Assembly: GCF_900116495.1 (NCBI RefSeq)
Contig: NZ_FPAY01000003.1
Coordinates: forward strand, 62,001-126,000
DNA length: 64,000 nt
Direction of reading: 5' to 3'
DNA from: Arthrobacter sp. ov118
Lineage (GTDB): Bacteria; Actinomycetota; Actinomycetes; Actinomycetales; Micrococcaceae
Shown: positions 52,008-59,799 of the stretch, piece after piece
Numbering within the stretch: position 1 is the stretch's first letter
Layout of the letters: each line of letters begins with the position of its first letter
The notes under the pieces: generated by a model
What the model saw: only the letters and a program-made list of their open reading frames with translations
What the model was told of the DNA's origin: nothing
The model's database searches: none
Made by a program: the position numbers and the translations under genes

Positions 52008-52111
52008 CCGGCAGTTCCCGAAGGGGCTGGCGGGGGTTGGTGCGGCGCACGCCGCTGTGGATACTCGTGCTCGTTTTCGCCATAGCGTGGGCCGCCCTGC
52101 AGCTGGGGTGA
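52004..52111 (+). CDS. 35-residue membrane micro-protein
   Basis: GTG 52004 to TGA 52111: MTGSSRRGWRGLVRRTPLWI followed by LVLVFAIAWAALQLG. Basic N-terminus and one membrane segment. Overlaps the preceding mini-ORF and the following gene (GTGA at 52108). Confidence 0.5.
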   Translation: MTGSSRRGWRGLVRRTPLWILVLVFAIAWAALQLG

Positions 52112-52569
52112 GACTGCTCAGGGGCAAGGAGGTCGCGGCGGAGGACGTCGCAATCTATGGCGTGTTCGGGGTGGTCACTGGAATCCTCATGCTGGTGGTG
52201 GCCCGATGGGTCCTGAGAAGGGAGCGGAAGCTGCCGCCCGGGTCGCCCACCGCAACGAACATCAAGCGGGCCATCGCCACGGGGCAGCTGCCGGAGCACG
52301 CGTCCGCCAAAGCATGGGTGCCCAAGTTGAATAAGATCATCCGCCAGGAGCAGCACATGATGTGGGCTGGGCCCCTCCTCTTTGGCCTGTTCACGGCCAT
52401 GGGAATTTTTCTGATCTTCGGTGATCCCGAGCATCCGTGGTTCGGCGTGCTTGTGGCTGCACTCTGTTTGGGGATCGCGATCTGGTATCCCGTCTGGATT
52501 CCGCGACGCCGACCAAAGATCCAGGCGCTCATCGACCAGTTCCCGGAGGAAGAATCAGTCCGGCGATGA
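52108..52569 (+). CDS. membrane protein with soluble middle region
   Basis: 153 residues from GTG 52108, overlapping the micro-protein stop. Segments AIYGVFGVVTGILMLVVARW, LLFGLFTAMGIFLIFGD and WFGVLVAALCLGIAIWYPVW; a basic loop (RRERKLPPGSPTATNIKR). Unknown function. Confidence 0.65.
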   Translation: MRLLRGKEVAAEDVAIYGVFGVVTGILMLVVARWVLRRERKLPPGSPTATNIKRAIATGQLPEHASAKAWVPKLNKIIRQEQHMMWAGPLLFGLFTAMGIFLIFGDPEHPWFGVLVAALCLGIAIWYPVWIPRRRPKIQALIDQFPEEESVRR

Positions 52570-52582
52570 CAGGAGCGGTCAG

Positions 52583-52768
52583 TTGAAACCCCGCCAGCTG
52601 GGCACGCTGCTTCTGTGCGTGGGCGCTTTGAATGCCCTCATCGGCACCATCATGGCCCTCCAGATCCCACAAGAGCGCGTCGGCATCTCGCCATACGTGC
52701 TCGCCCTTAGCGGCCTCGTCTTGATGTTTGTCGGGTACTACACAGGGAAGCGCAAGGGCTGGAAGTAG
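52583..52768 (+). CDS. 61-residue membrane protein
   Basis: TTG 52583 with AGGAG 7 nt upstream; 13 nt after the previous stop. Segments LGTLLLCVGALNALIGTIMA and PYVLALSGLVLMFVGYYTG, basic end GKRKGWK. Unknown. Confidence 0.6.
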   Translation: MKPRQLGTLLLCVGALNALIGTIMALQIPQERVGISPYVLALSGLVLMFVGYYTGKRKGWK

Positions 52769-52775
52769 CTAGGCA

Positions 52776-52810
52776 CCAGCCTAGCGAGGTGTACCGCTGG
52801 CACCTAGTGG
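52776..52810 (+). repeat. 35-bp att-like repeat, copy 2
   Basis: Second copy of the 49426-49460 repeat, 8 bp after the 61-residue gene's stop. Core CCTAGCGAGGTGTACC. Separates that module from the next gene (52859-53104). Confidence 0.65.
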
Positions 52811-52858
52811 CCGTGGCCGTTCTCATAAACTATGGAAAGACGAGGCGGAGGGAGCCGA

Positions 52859-53104
52859 CTATGCCTCCGGTTCCGCGCCGTTGCTCTTCCGCTTGCCGAG
52901 CCACTGCTCGCGGTACGCGTCGGTTTCCTTCTTCTGCTTCTGGCCCCGCTCTGCTGCCCAGCCGACAACGAAGTAGATCAGAACCATCGCTGGAGCTAAC
53001 TGCCAATTGATGAGCACTCCCGTCAAGAGGCCGAACAGGACACCGACAGCGACGATAACCAGCCATCGGGAAACCGTTCGTGTTCGTCGGTTGCTGTTGA
53101 ACAT
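52859..53104 (-). CDS. small membrane protein in an att-bounded module
   Basis: 81 residues from ATG 53104. Two membrane segments (WLVIVAVGVLFGLLTGVLIN; APAMVLIYFVVGWAAE) and a charged tail (RGQKQKKETDAYREQWLGKR). The only gene between the core at 52776 and the one at 53189. Unknown. Confidence 0.65.
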   Translation of the reverse strand: MFNSNRRTRTVSRWLVIVAVGVLFGLLTGVLINWQLAPAMVLIYFVVGWAAERGQKQKKETDAYREQWLGKRKSNGAEPEA

Positions 53105-53188
53105 GGCTCACAGTAACACCGACAGATGCGCGCTGAACCGCCCTGGTGGTTCTCGTAAACGACGGCTATTCAAGCTACGACCCCGCTC

Positions 53189-53260
53189 TCACGCCACCGC
53201 CCTAGCGACGTCGTAGCCGGCGGACTTTTGCAGGTTGTTCCGCGCCCGGTCGTAGTACCA
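53189..53260 (-). pseudogene. 3'-end fragment of a tyrosine recombinase (att-like)
   Basis: On the minus strand: WYYDRARNNLQKSAGYDVAR then AVA and stop. It matches the end of the complete recombinase (YDRARNNLQKSAGYDVARALA) with synonymous and few other differences. It includes the catalytic Tyr region but nothing upstream. Its left edge in gene terms is sharp, 2 bp from the next gene's stop at 53263. Confidence 0.85.
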
Positions 53261-53262
53261 AC

Positions 53263-53475
53263 TTAGGATTCTGGCGTTTCATCAGCCGACGACTTTCGGC
53301 GCTGAACAACGTACCAAACCAGTAGACCAACGCTCCCGAGAAGCGCCTCCTGAACCAGGCCCAGCACCATCGCCCGGATTACGTCCTCTTGGAACAAAGC
53401 GACTACCACGACAAAGGTGGTCCACACTGCTGCGACCCAGGCGACACCCTTCCGGTCCCGCGAACTCATTCTCAT
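53263..53475 (-). CDS. 70-residue membrane protein in an att-bounded module
   Basis: 70 residues from ATG 53475. Segments VAWVAAVWTTFVVVVALFQ and GLVQEALLGSVGLLVWYVVQ. Stop abuts the recombinase fragment. It is the only gene between that fragment and the intact recombinase. Unknown. Confidence 0.65.
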   Translation of the reverse strand: MRMSSRDRKGVAWVAAVWTTFVVVVALFQEDVIRAMVLGLVQEALLGSVGLLVWYVVQRRKSSADETPES

Positions 53476-53536
53476 GCCCTGAGCCTAATGGGCGTTGTTT
53501 GTTTGGGCTTACAGCTTTGCTACCTTCCAGCGTGCT

Positions 53537-54520
53537 CTACGCCAGTGCCCTGGCCACGTCGTAGCCGGCGGACTTTTGAAGGTTGTTACGGGCTCTGTCG
53601 TACCTTCGGGTGGTCCGTGGATCCGCGTGTCCCATACTGTCCTGCAGGGAATGCAACGACACCCCAGCGTCCAGGGCAATGGTCGCAAAAGCGTGCCGCA
53701 GGCTGTGCGGACTGATCTGGCCGTCAATGCCGGCCTGCTGAGCCAATCGCTGCACGATGCGGAACGCCGACGTCCGGTGAAGGGGCTTCCCAGTGGCCGT
53801 GGTGAACAGCGGCCGGCTCATGCTGTGTCCCTGGCTGTGAACCAGATCCGCACCCGTGGTGCCCAAGTAGAAGTTCAGCGCCACCACCGCCGGCGCGGGA
53901 ACGGCAACCTTCGCGGACTTGCCTCCCTTGCGCCGGACCGTGAGGACCCGGTGGCCCGAGTCGTGGGCATAGTCCGCCGTCGTCGCGCTCAGCGCCTCGC
54001 TCACCCGGAGACCGGTGAACATCAGCAGGTTGACCAGGGCGTTGGACCGGGGGCCGTCCCTGCGGGCCGCCTCCAGCAGCGCCCGGGCCTGGTCGCGGTT
54101 GAGCCCCTGCGTTGAACTGTGGTCGGCATCGACCGCCGGACGGGAGATCGTCGCGACCGGATTCCGGTCCACGAGCTCCTCAGCCAGCGCGTACCGGTAG
54201 AAGCTCGACAGCGCGGCGAGCGTCCGGGCCACCGTCGCCGGAGCTCCGGTGAGGGTGTGCCGGTAGCCGTCCAGATGCACCCGGCGCACCGTGAGCAGAT
54301 CCAGGCCCAGCCGGTCGAGCCAGCTGCAGAAGGTGGCCAGGTTCAGGGTGTAACCGCGCAGCGTGTGCGGCGAGGACTGCGCGAGCTGCCACGCGGCAAT
54401 AATGCTGGCGTGTCGTTCCGCATTTCCGGCAGGGGCGCTGCTATAAGCGAGGTCATTTCCCATAGGAGCATCATAACTGTCATTATGTTGCAGATTTGGG
54501 ATTTGTGACCCCTGGCGCAT
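53537..54520 (-). CDS. tyrosine recombinase/integrase
   Basis: 327 residues from ATG 54520 (ATG 54463, giving 308, is equally possible). N-terminal SAM-like DNA-binding domain (SPHTLRGYTLNLATFCSWLD), catalytic domain with Arg in FTGLRVSEAL, Lys in RRKGGKSAKV, SPHSLRHAFATIALDAG (HxxR), HADPRTTRRYDRARNN (His and nucleophile Tyr). Complete active site. The last 25 codons (53537-53605) are echoed by at least three shorter sequences at 49.2, 50.26 and 53.2 kb, which suggests the attachment site lies in the gene's own 3' end. Confidence 0.92.
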   Translation of the reverse strand: MRQGSQIPNLQHNDSYDAPMGNDLAYSSAPAGNAERHASIIAAWQLAQSSPHTLRGYTLNLATFCSWLDRLGLDLLTVRRVHLDGYRHTLTGAPATVARTLAALSSFYRYALAEELVDRNPVATISRPAVDADHSSTQGLNRDQARALLEAARRDGPRSNALVNLLMFTGLRVSEALSATTADYAHDSGHRVLTVRRKGGKSAKVAVPAPAVVALNFYLGTTGADLVHSQGHSMSRPLFTTATGKPLHRTSAFRIVQRLAQQAGIDGQISPHSLRHAFATIALDAGVSLHSLQDSMGHADPRTTRRYDRARNNLQKSAGYDVARALA

Positions 54521-54782
54521 CCGCGGTTTGATGTCGAAGGATGCGTACGACGGGCGCGCCCGCGAAAGGGGCGCATATGGGATTAAGACGGGGCCTTTTC
54601 GCCCAGCACTCCGGGCGTCAGAACGGGCGCCGAAAGCATGAATTATGTCAATCTAGGTTGACGAAAGGCCGAAAATCGGCTCTTGAAGTACGGGAGTAGA
54701 AGTGGCTGTGAGAACTCCGATTCCTTAGTGAAATCAGAAGCCCAGCCCTACGTCTCAGGGGGTCATCGACCCTTGACAGGCT

Positions 54783-55196
54783 TTATACCTCCGCGTTGAG
54801 CTGGCCGGCCTGCGGCCGGGCGGCGGTGGCGGTGGCGGATGCTTCCTTGATGGCGGCTTGTAGGACCGCCCGAAGCAGCCCCGGAAACTGCGCTTCGAGG
54901 TCGGCTGCTCGTAGCGAGTTGAGGATGGCAGTGCCCCTGTAGTGCTGTTCGATCACGCCGGCTTCCCGTAGGACCCTGAAGTGATGGGTCGATGTTGATT
55001 TGCTGACCGGTAGCTGAAAGGCGCTGCAGGCTTGCTCGCCCGGGACGTCCGCCAGTTGACTCACGATCTGTCGTCGTACTGGATCCGACAAGGCGGAAAG
55101 TACCGCGTCCAGCCGCAACTCGCTCCGGCCGGGGTGGGCAAGGGTGCGCACTTGTAAATCGATCTCCCTGGTTTTGCCCGATTGACTCCAAATCAT
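54783..55196 (-). CDS. ArsR-family regulator
   Basis: 137 residues from ATG 55196. ArsR winged helix: DAVLSALSDPVRRQIVSQLA, then SKSTSTHHFRVLREAGVIEQ and a wing GTAILNSL. No clear metal-binding cysteine pair, so it may sense something other than metal. Divergent from the old yellow enzyme, with the palindrome at 55198-55215 just before its start. Confidence 0.87.
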   Translation of the reverse strand: MIWSQSGKTREIDLQVRTLAHPGRSELRLDAVLSALSDPVRRQIVSQLADVPGEQACSAFQLPVSKSTSTHHFRVLREAGVIEQHYRGTAILNSLRAADLEAQFPGLLRAVLQAAIKEASATATAARPQAGQLNAEV

Positions 55197-55197
55197 T

Positions 55198-55215
55198 GTA
55201 CGATAAAACTCGTAC
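55198..55215. promoter_or_regulatory. ArsR-type inverted repeat
   Basis: GTACGA-TAAAAC-TCGTAC directly before the ArsR start codon. Likely autoregulatory operator. Confidence 0.55.
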
Positions 55216-55355
55216 TACGAAGGGTTGCGTACTTGCCCTTTGCGGGAGCAAGCTGAATCCTCGAGCTGCGCAACCTAGCCTCCAACAGTGCGCTGTCGTT
55301 CCATAGCCACAGTCAACGTCCGCATAATCCACTCGTTGACCGGGCTATTCCTACT

Positions 55356-55373
55356 TACCCAATCGATTGGGTA
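55356..55373. promoter_or_regulatory. 18-bp perfect palindrome upstream of the old yellow enzyme gene
   Basis: TACCCAATCGATTGGGTA, 46 bp before ATG 55419. The sequence type is common for TetR-family operators. The neighbouring regulator is ArsR, so the binder may be encoded elsewhere. Confidence 0.6.
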
Positions 55374-55418
55374 TACGCATCAAGATCCGCCGCGTCAACA
55401 GAATCTAAGGAAATTATC

Positions 55419-56522
55419 ATGACGAACCTCAACCCGCTCTGGTCACCCCTGCAGATCGGTTCCACACAGTTGCCCAGCCGCGTGGCCTTGGCCCCGATGA
55501 CTCGCATCAGCGCAACTGAGGATGGGCTGGTGACCGAGAAGATGGTCTCCTACTACGAGGCTTTTGCCCGGGGTGGCTTCGCCCTGCTGATCACTGAAGG
55601 GATCTACCCCGACACCGCTTACAGCCAGGGCTACTTGTACCAGCCGGGCCTTGCCACGGATGAACAGGGCCGGTCCTGGGCTGCGGTTGTCGACGCCGTC
55701 CATGCAGCCGGGTCCACGATATTCGCCCAGCTCATGCACGCCGGATCCCAGGCGCAGGGTAACCGCTTCAAAGACAGCACGATCGGTCCCTCCGCGGTCG
55801 CCCCCAAGGGGGAGCAGCTGGACTTCTACCGCGGCGAGGGCCCCTACCGGGTACCCTCGGAAATAACCCGGGAACAGATGGAAGAAGTTCGCCAGGGCTT
55901 CGTAGCCGCCGCGCTGCGCGCCAAGGAGGCCGGGTTCGACGGCGTGGAAATCCACGGAGCCAACGGCTACCTACTGGACCAGTTCCTCACCGACTACCTC
56001 AATCTCCGCACCGACGAGTACGGAGGCTCCGCACAGAACCGCGTGCGCTTCCCCGCGGAAATCGCCCGCGCCGTGCGCGAGGCCGTCGGGCCGGACATGA
56101 CCGTCGGCATCCGGATTTCCCAGTCCAAGGTCAGTGACCACAACCACCGCTGGGCCGGCGGGGCCGAGGAAGCAGAACTCATCTTCTCCACCCTGGCCGC
56201 CACGGGCGTCGACTTCCTCCACACCACCGAGTACAAGGCCTACGCCCCGGCCTTCGGCGACCATGGCCCCTCACTGGCCGCCCTGGCCAAGCAGCACTCC
56301 GGGCTGCCGGTGATCGCCAACGGCCATCTGGATGACCCCGAGACTGCTGTATCAATGCTGGTTGACCATGCCGCCGACGTGGTGGCCCTGGGCAAGGCGG
56401 CACTGGGCAACAGGGACTGGCCCGACCGGGTCAAAAACGGCCGACCCCTTGATGAGCTGGACGCGAGCCTGTTTGCCCCCGTGGCCGACGTCAAGGACTG
56501 GGAGCTCGAACTGCTCTCCTGA
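55419..56522 (+). CDS. old-yellow-enzyme-type NADH:flavin oxidoreductase
   Basis: 367 residues, FMN-dependent TIM barrel of the OYE family. Seen: RVALAPMTRISATEDGLV, substrate pair in GVEIHGANGYLLDQFL (His-x-x-Asn), DEYGGSAQNRVRFPAEI, and C-terminal GHLDDPETA. Reduces activated C=C bonds using NAD(P)H. Its regulation is suggested by the palindrome upstream. Confidence 0.92.
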   Translation: MTNLNPLWSPLQIGSTQLPSRVALAPMTRISATEDGLVTEKMVSYYEAFARGGFALLITEGIYPDTAYSQGYLYQPGLATDEQGRSWAAVVDAVHAAGSTIFAQLMHAGSQAQGNRFKDSTIGPSAVAPKGEQLDFYRGEGPYRVPSEITREQMEEVRQGFVAAALRAKEAGFDGVEIHGANGYLLDQFLTDYLNLRTDEYGGSAQNRVRFPAEIARAVREAVGPDMTVGIRISQSKVSDHNHRWAGGAEEAELIFSTLAATGVDFLHTTEYKAYAPAFGDHGPSLAALAKQHSGLPVIANGHLDDPETAVSMLVDHAADVVALGKAALGNRDWPDRVKNGRPLDELDASLFAPVADVKDWELELLS

Positions 56523-56686
56523 CCCTCCACAGTGCCCCTGCCTCCTCGCCCGTTCAGTCCAGCACGGAACGGATCGAGGGCAGGGCACTTACGAAACGTT
56601 GCCAATCACTTTTCTCTGGCGGCACGGAGCTCCCGGGATTACCGTCCAGCTTGAAGTCAACATCATCGTGCTCGAGGAAGTGGGTC

Positions 56687-57080
56687 ATGCTCGACGATAC
56701 GGACCTCCTGCAGGCGCTGCGGCGTCACTGGAAGACTCAGGCAAGGACGAGGACATCGCCCACGAGATCTACCACGACGACGCCGTGCTTGAATTCCCTC
56801 AGTCCGGCGAACGGTTCGAAGGCGTGGAGAACTTCCGCGAATGGCGACGACAGTACCGGCGAAGCTCAAGTTCCACACCCGACGGATCACTCATCGTGCT
56901 GATCTGGTCGTTGTTGAGAACCTGATCAGCTACGACGGAGCGCCATGGATGTTCACCCTCAGCCTGATGGAGTTCAGGGGCGACCGCGTTGCTCACGAGC
57001 GGATCTAGATCATGGATGGCTGGGATGCAGCAGAGTGGCGCTCCCCCTGGCGCGCCAAGGAGCCTGCAGACCCGAGGTAA
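56687..57080 (+). pseudogene. SnoaL/NTF2-like protein, decayed
   Basis: From ATG 56687 the frame gives MLDDTDLLQALRRHWK; a missing base shifts to SGKDEDIAHEIYHDDAVLEF and FREWRRQY; another missing base shifts to PAKLKFHTRRITHRADLVVV and ENLISYDGAPWMF; then an in-frame TAG at 57006-57008 (expected Tyr) precedes IMDGWDAAEWRSPWRAKEP. So two single-base deletions and one nonsense change. No product expected. Confidence 0.8.
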
Positions 57081-57370
57081 TTCCGGGATGGGGGCAAGGC
57101 AGGGTCAAAAGAGGTGCGAACAGCCGGATAATGAGGCAGGGTCGTCTGCCTTCCGGCTTGTGTGCGTCGCGGTCAGCGACGACGGCCGCTCGAGACCTCA
57201 TGCGTGCGGTCGCCCCGGCGGCGGTCACCGACGAAGCCAATGCCGGTGCATCTAGCTACGGCCCTGAGGACGGAGGGCATGCCAGGTCAGTGCATGAATT
57301 CGAGCGCCGGAGCGAATAGTTTCCCGCCGAAAACAATGAACGATCCGAGAGGGTTATTGCGTGCGAAACA
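57081..57370. other. 290-bp region without a supported gene
   Basis: Nothing recognised between the NTF2-like pseudogene and the terminator of the next minus-strand gene. Confidence 0.5.
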
Positions 57371-57400
57371 ATTGGGAGCCTGCTTGCGCAGGCCCCCAAT
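57371..57400 (-). terminator. terminator hairpin after the PLDc_N gene
   Basis: ATTGGG-a-GCCTGC-ttgc-GCAGGC-c-CCCAAT, 12 paired bases with one mismatch, 12 bp after the stop at 57412. Confidence 0.6.
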
Positions 57401-57411
57401 GATCAGAGGAT

Positions 57412-57696
57412 TTATGCGGACTTTGTTTTCGAACCGCTCTTGAACCAAGAAATTCGCTGTTTGCCCCGCGTAACGAGATAAATAACGGCACCAATTACGG
57501 GCACGGCCACTATCAGAAGGGCCCACACCAGGCGCAAAGAGACAGAAAGGCCACGGTCTGTTACAGCAAGCACCAGGGTGACGAGCACTAGCAGTGCCAC
57601 GATCACGCTGGGTACTGCGAACAGCGCCAGCTGCCCGTAGTCCGGCTGCAGACTGGATTCTTGGCTTTGCAAGAGACCTACGAGTTCGACGCCCAT
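57412..57696 (-). CDS. PLDc_N-domain small membrane protein
   Basis: 94 residues from ATG 57696 (GGAGGAAAC upstream). Two membrane segments (LALFAVPSVIVALLVLVTLV; LRLVWALLIVAVPVIGAVIY) with a 'R-x-W-x-x-x-V-x-x-P-x-x-G-A-x-x-Y' pattern typical of phospholipase-D-nuclease N-terminal domains. Its start overlaps the end of the gene upstream by 19 nt. Confidence 0.75.
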   Translation of the reverse strand: MGVELVGLLQSQESSLQPDYGQLALFAVPSVIVALLVLVTLVLAVTDRGLSVSLRLVWALLIVAVPVIGAVIYLVTRGKQRISWFKSGSKTKSA

Positions 57697-58244
57697 GCCG
57701 TGTTTCCTCCAACGTTCAGTTGCACCCACACGTCGTAAGAACTGAGCGGGCTGTTAATCCAGGAATGCAGCCTGGCCTTGGCGGAGCCCCAGCCATCCTC
57801 GCTGTACTTGACCGCATCATAAGTCGGTGAGCTGCAACCCCAGCCCCATCCCCAGCAGGTTGCAGTCTGGTTGTAGACGTGGTCGATCCTGTCGTACGTC
57901 CCATTGATGATCTGGTAGTCCGCGTTGAACCCAAGGTAGACGTTCCCCCACTGGTTTTCAACAGCGCAGCCGCGGTAGACGGCGTATCCACTGCCGGTGT
58001 AGGCGGTGCATCCCTTCAGCGCAGCCATCGGGGTAATGGTGGTGTCCGTTGCCGCCGCCGGTGCACGGCCGGCGATTACCTGAACGGGGCGCTCGATGCT
58101 CGTGATCATCACCGACCCGTCAGGAAACCGGCTGATCCGCTCCGTTGAGTCCGGAGATTCCTTGACCTCGACGCTCGTCGGCGCAACATCCGCCAGAGAA
58201 TCCCACCGCTCGCCAGCCGAGCATTTCCCAAATGAGGCACGCAC
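57678..58244 (-). CDS. cysteine-containing hypothetical protein, start uncertain
   Basis: 188 residues from GTG 58244. C-terminal half has CTAYTGSGYAVYRGCAVENQ, CWGWGWGCSSPTY and WVQLNVGGNTAW, a secreted-type domain with paired cysteines, but no signal peptide is visible. Either the start is wrong, the N-terminus was lost, or export is by another route. Overlaps the PLDc_N gene, which may give immunity or membrane help; this is a guess. Confidence 0.55.
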   Translation of the reverse strand: MRASFGKCSAGERWDSLADVAPTSVEVKESPDSTERISRFPDGSVMITSIERPVQVIAGRAPAAATDTTITPMAALKGCTAYTGSGYAVYRGCAVENQWGNVYLGFNADYQIINGTYDRIDHVYNQTATCWGWGWGCSSPTYDAVKYSEDGWGSAKARLHSWINSPLSSYDVWVQLNVGGNTAWASNS

Positions 58245-58297
58245 CCCATCTCGTGAGCACTACTCATTGAATCTCATCGCCCCCCTCGACATCTCCC

Positions 58298-58313
58298 GCT
58301 AAGTACACTTAGC
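58298..58313. promoter_or_regulatory. inverted repeat in the 58.25-58.59 kb gap
   Basis: GCTAAGT-AC-ACTTAGC, 7-bp arms, between the divergent secreted-type gene and the alcohol dehydrogenase gene. Candidate operator; the rest of this 345-bp gap shows no gene. Confidence 0.45.
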
Positions 58314-58589
58314 ATTGAGGTTCAAGGATTCCTTTTTTGCGCACAGGCCGGGCCAGCTGGGACTTTTCCCGGACAGCCCGCCGTCTGAAACCTCTGGCCT
58401 CCCGTCTTTCCGGCGGGACGTGGCCACAATTCTTATTCACCCCTCTCCTCGTCTGCTCAAATACGCGTACCTGGGTGACGCACGCGCCGCCCTTCCGGGA
58501 CCGCCCTGCAGCCTAAAGAGTCTGGAACGCCCCGGAAGCTACAACTACTTGGCCGCGATCGGGATGGGATAAAAGGAAAGAGCGGAAAA

Positions 58590-59738
58590 GTGAAGGCAGT
58601 AGTCTATAAAGGACCCAACGACGTCGCCGTCGAGGACGTACCGGACGCCAAAATTGAACACCCCGCCGACGTGCTGGTGCGGATCACTGCGACTAACATC
58701 TGCGGCTCGGACCTGCACATGTATGAGGGCCGCACCAGCTTCGAGCCCGGGCGCACCTTCGGACACGAGAACCTCGGTGAAGTGATCGAGATCGGCTCCG
58801 CGGTGAGCAAAGTGAAGGTGGGCGAACGCGTCGTGCTGCCCTTCAACATCTCCTGCGGATTCTGCAAAAACTGCGAACGCGGCTTCACCAACTACTGTCT
58901 GACCATGCAGCCCGAACCCAAGCTCGCCGGCGCTGCCTACGGCTTCGCGGACATGGGCCCGTACCAGGGCGGGCAGGCCGAGTACCTGCGCGTGCCGTAC
59001 GGGGACTTCAACTGCCTGCGGCTCGGGGAGGACGCCGTGGAGAAAGAGCTCGACTACGTCATGGTCGCCGACATTTTCCCCACCGGCTGGCATGCCACCG
59101 AGCTGGCCGGGGTGTACCCGGGCGACTCCGTGGTCATCTACGGTGCAGGTCCCGTCGGGCTCATGGCCGCCTACTCCGCCATCATCAAAGGCGCCGGCAA
59201 GGTCATGGTCGTGGACCGCCAAAGCGACCGCCTGAAGCTGGCGGAACAGATCGGTGCCATCCCGGTGGATGATTCCGCAACGGACCCCGTCGAGTTCGTC
59301 AAGGACCAGACCATGGGGTTCGGGGCCGACCGCGGCTGTGAATGTGTGGGCTACCAGGCGCACGACCCGGGCGGAAACGAACAGCCCAACCTGACTCTGA
59401 ATCGGCTCGTGGATTCCGTCCGGTTCGTCGGTGGCCTGGGAGTGGTAGGTGTATTCCTCCCCCAGGACCCCGGGGCGCCCGACAAACTCGCCCAGCAGGG
59501 CCAGGTGGCCTTCGACTACGGAAACTACTGGTTCAAGGGACAGACGATGGGCTCGGGCCAGTGCCCGGTCAAGAAATACAACCGGGCCCTGCGCGACCTC
59601 ATCGCCGGTGGAAAGGCCAGCCCCTCCTTCATCGTCAGCCACGAACTGCCGCTGGATCAGGCCCCCGAGGGCTACAGGAACTTCGACAGCCGCGAAGACG
59701 GCTGGACCAAAGTCGTCCTCCACCCGGCCGGAGCCTAA
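58590..59738 (+). CDS. zinc-dependent alcohol/formaldehyde dehydrogenase, copy 1
   Basis: 382 residues from GTG 58590. MDR family with catalytic Zn ligands in NICGSDLHMY and FGHENLGEV, structural Zn in SCGFCKNCERGFTNYC, NAD motif VIYGAGPVGLMAAY. The long form and C-terminal part (GCECVGYQAHDPGGNE) fit glutathione-independent formaldehyde dehydrogenase-like enzymes. Followed by a mini-ORF and a paralogue. Confidence 0.9.
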   Translation: MKAVVYKGPNDVAVEDVPDAKIEHPADVLVRITATNICGSDLHMYEGRTSFEPGRTFGHENLGEVIEIGSAVSKVKVGERVVLPFNISCGFCKNCERGFTNYCLTMQPEPKLAGAAYGFADMGPYQGGQAEYLRVPYGDFNCLRLGEDAVEKELDYVMVADIFPTGWHATELAGVYPGDSVVIYGAGPVGLMAAYSAIIKGAGKVMVVDRQSDRLKLAEQIGAIPVDDSATDPVEFVKDQTMGFGADRGCECVGYQAHDPGGNEQPNLTLNRLVDSVRFVGGLGVVGVFLPQDPGAPDKLAQQGQVAFDYGNYWFKGQTMGSGQCPVKKYNRALRDLIAGGKASPSFIVSHELPLDQAPEGYRNFDSREDGWTKVVLHPAGA

Positions 59739-59763
59739 AAAGAATCCGGACGGGAGGATTCCG

Positions 59764-59799
59764 ATGTCCGAAAGATCAATTCCCTGGAGGTGGCGCTGA
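59764..59799 (+). CDS. 11-codon mini-ORF between the two dehydrogenase genes
   Basis: GGGAGG 6 nt before ATG 59764; reads MSERSIPWRWR and stops with TGA whose last A begins the next ATG (TGATG at 59797-59801). It contains the ribosome site GGAGG of the next gene. Probably a coupling leader. Confidence 0.5.
   Translation: MSERSIPWRWR

Noticed and set aside
49001..53605. CRISPR array
   Set aside because: Repeats are few, irregularly spaced (hundreds to thousands of bp) and enclose genes; no cas genes.
54521..54782. Possible gene between recombinase and ArsR
   Set aside because: No open frame with coding character; probably the recombinase promoter region.
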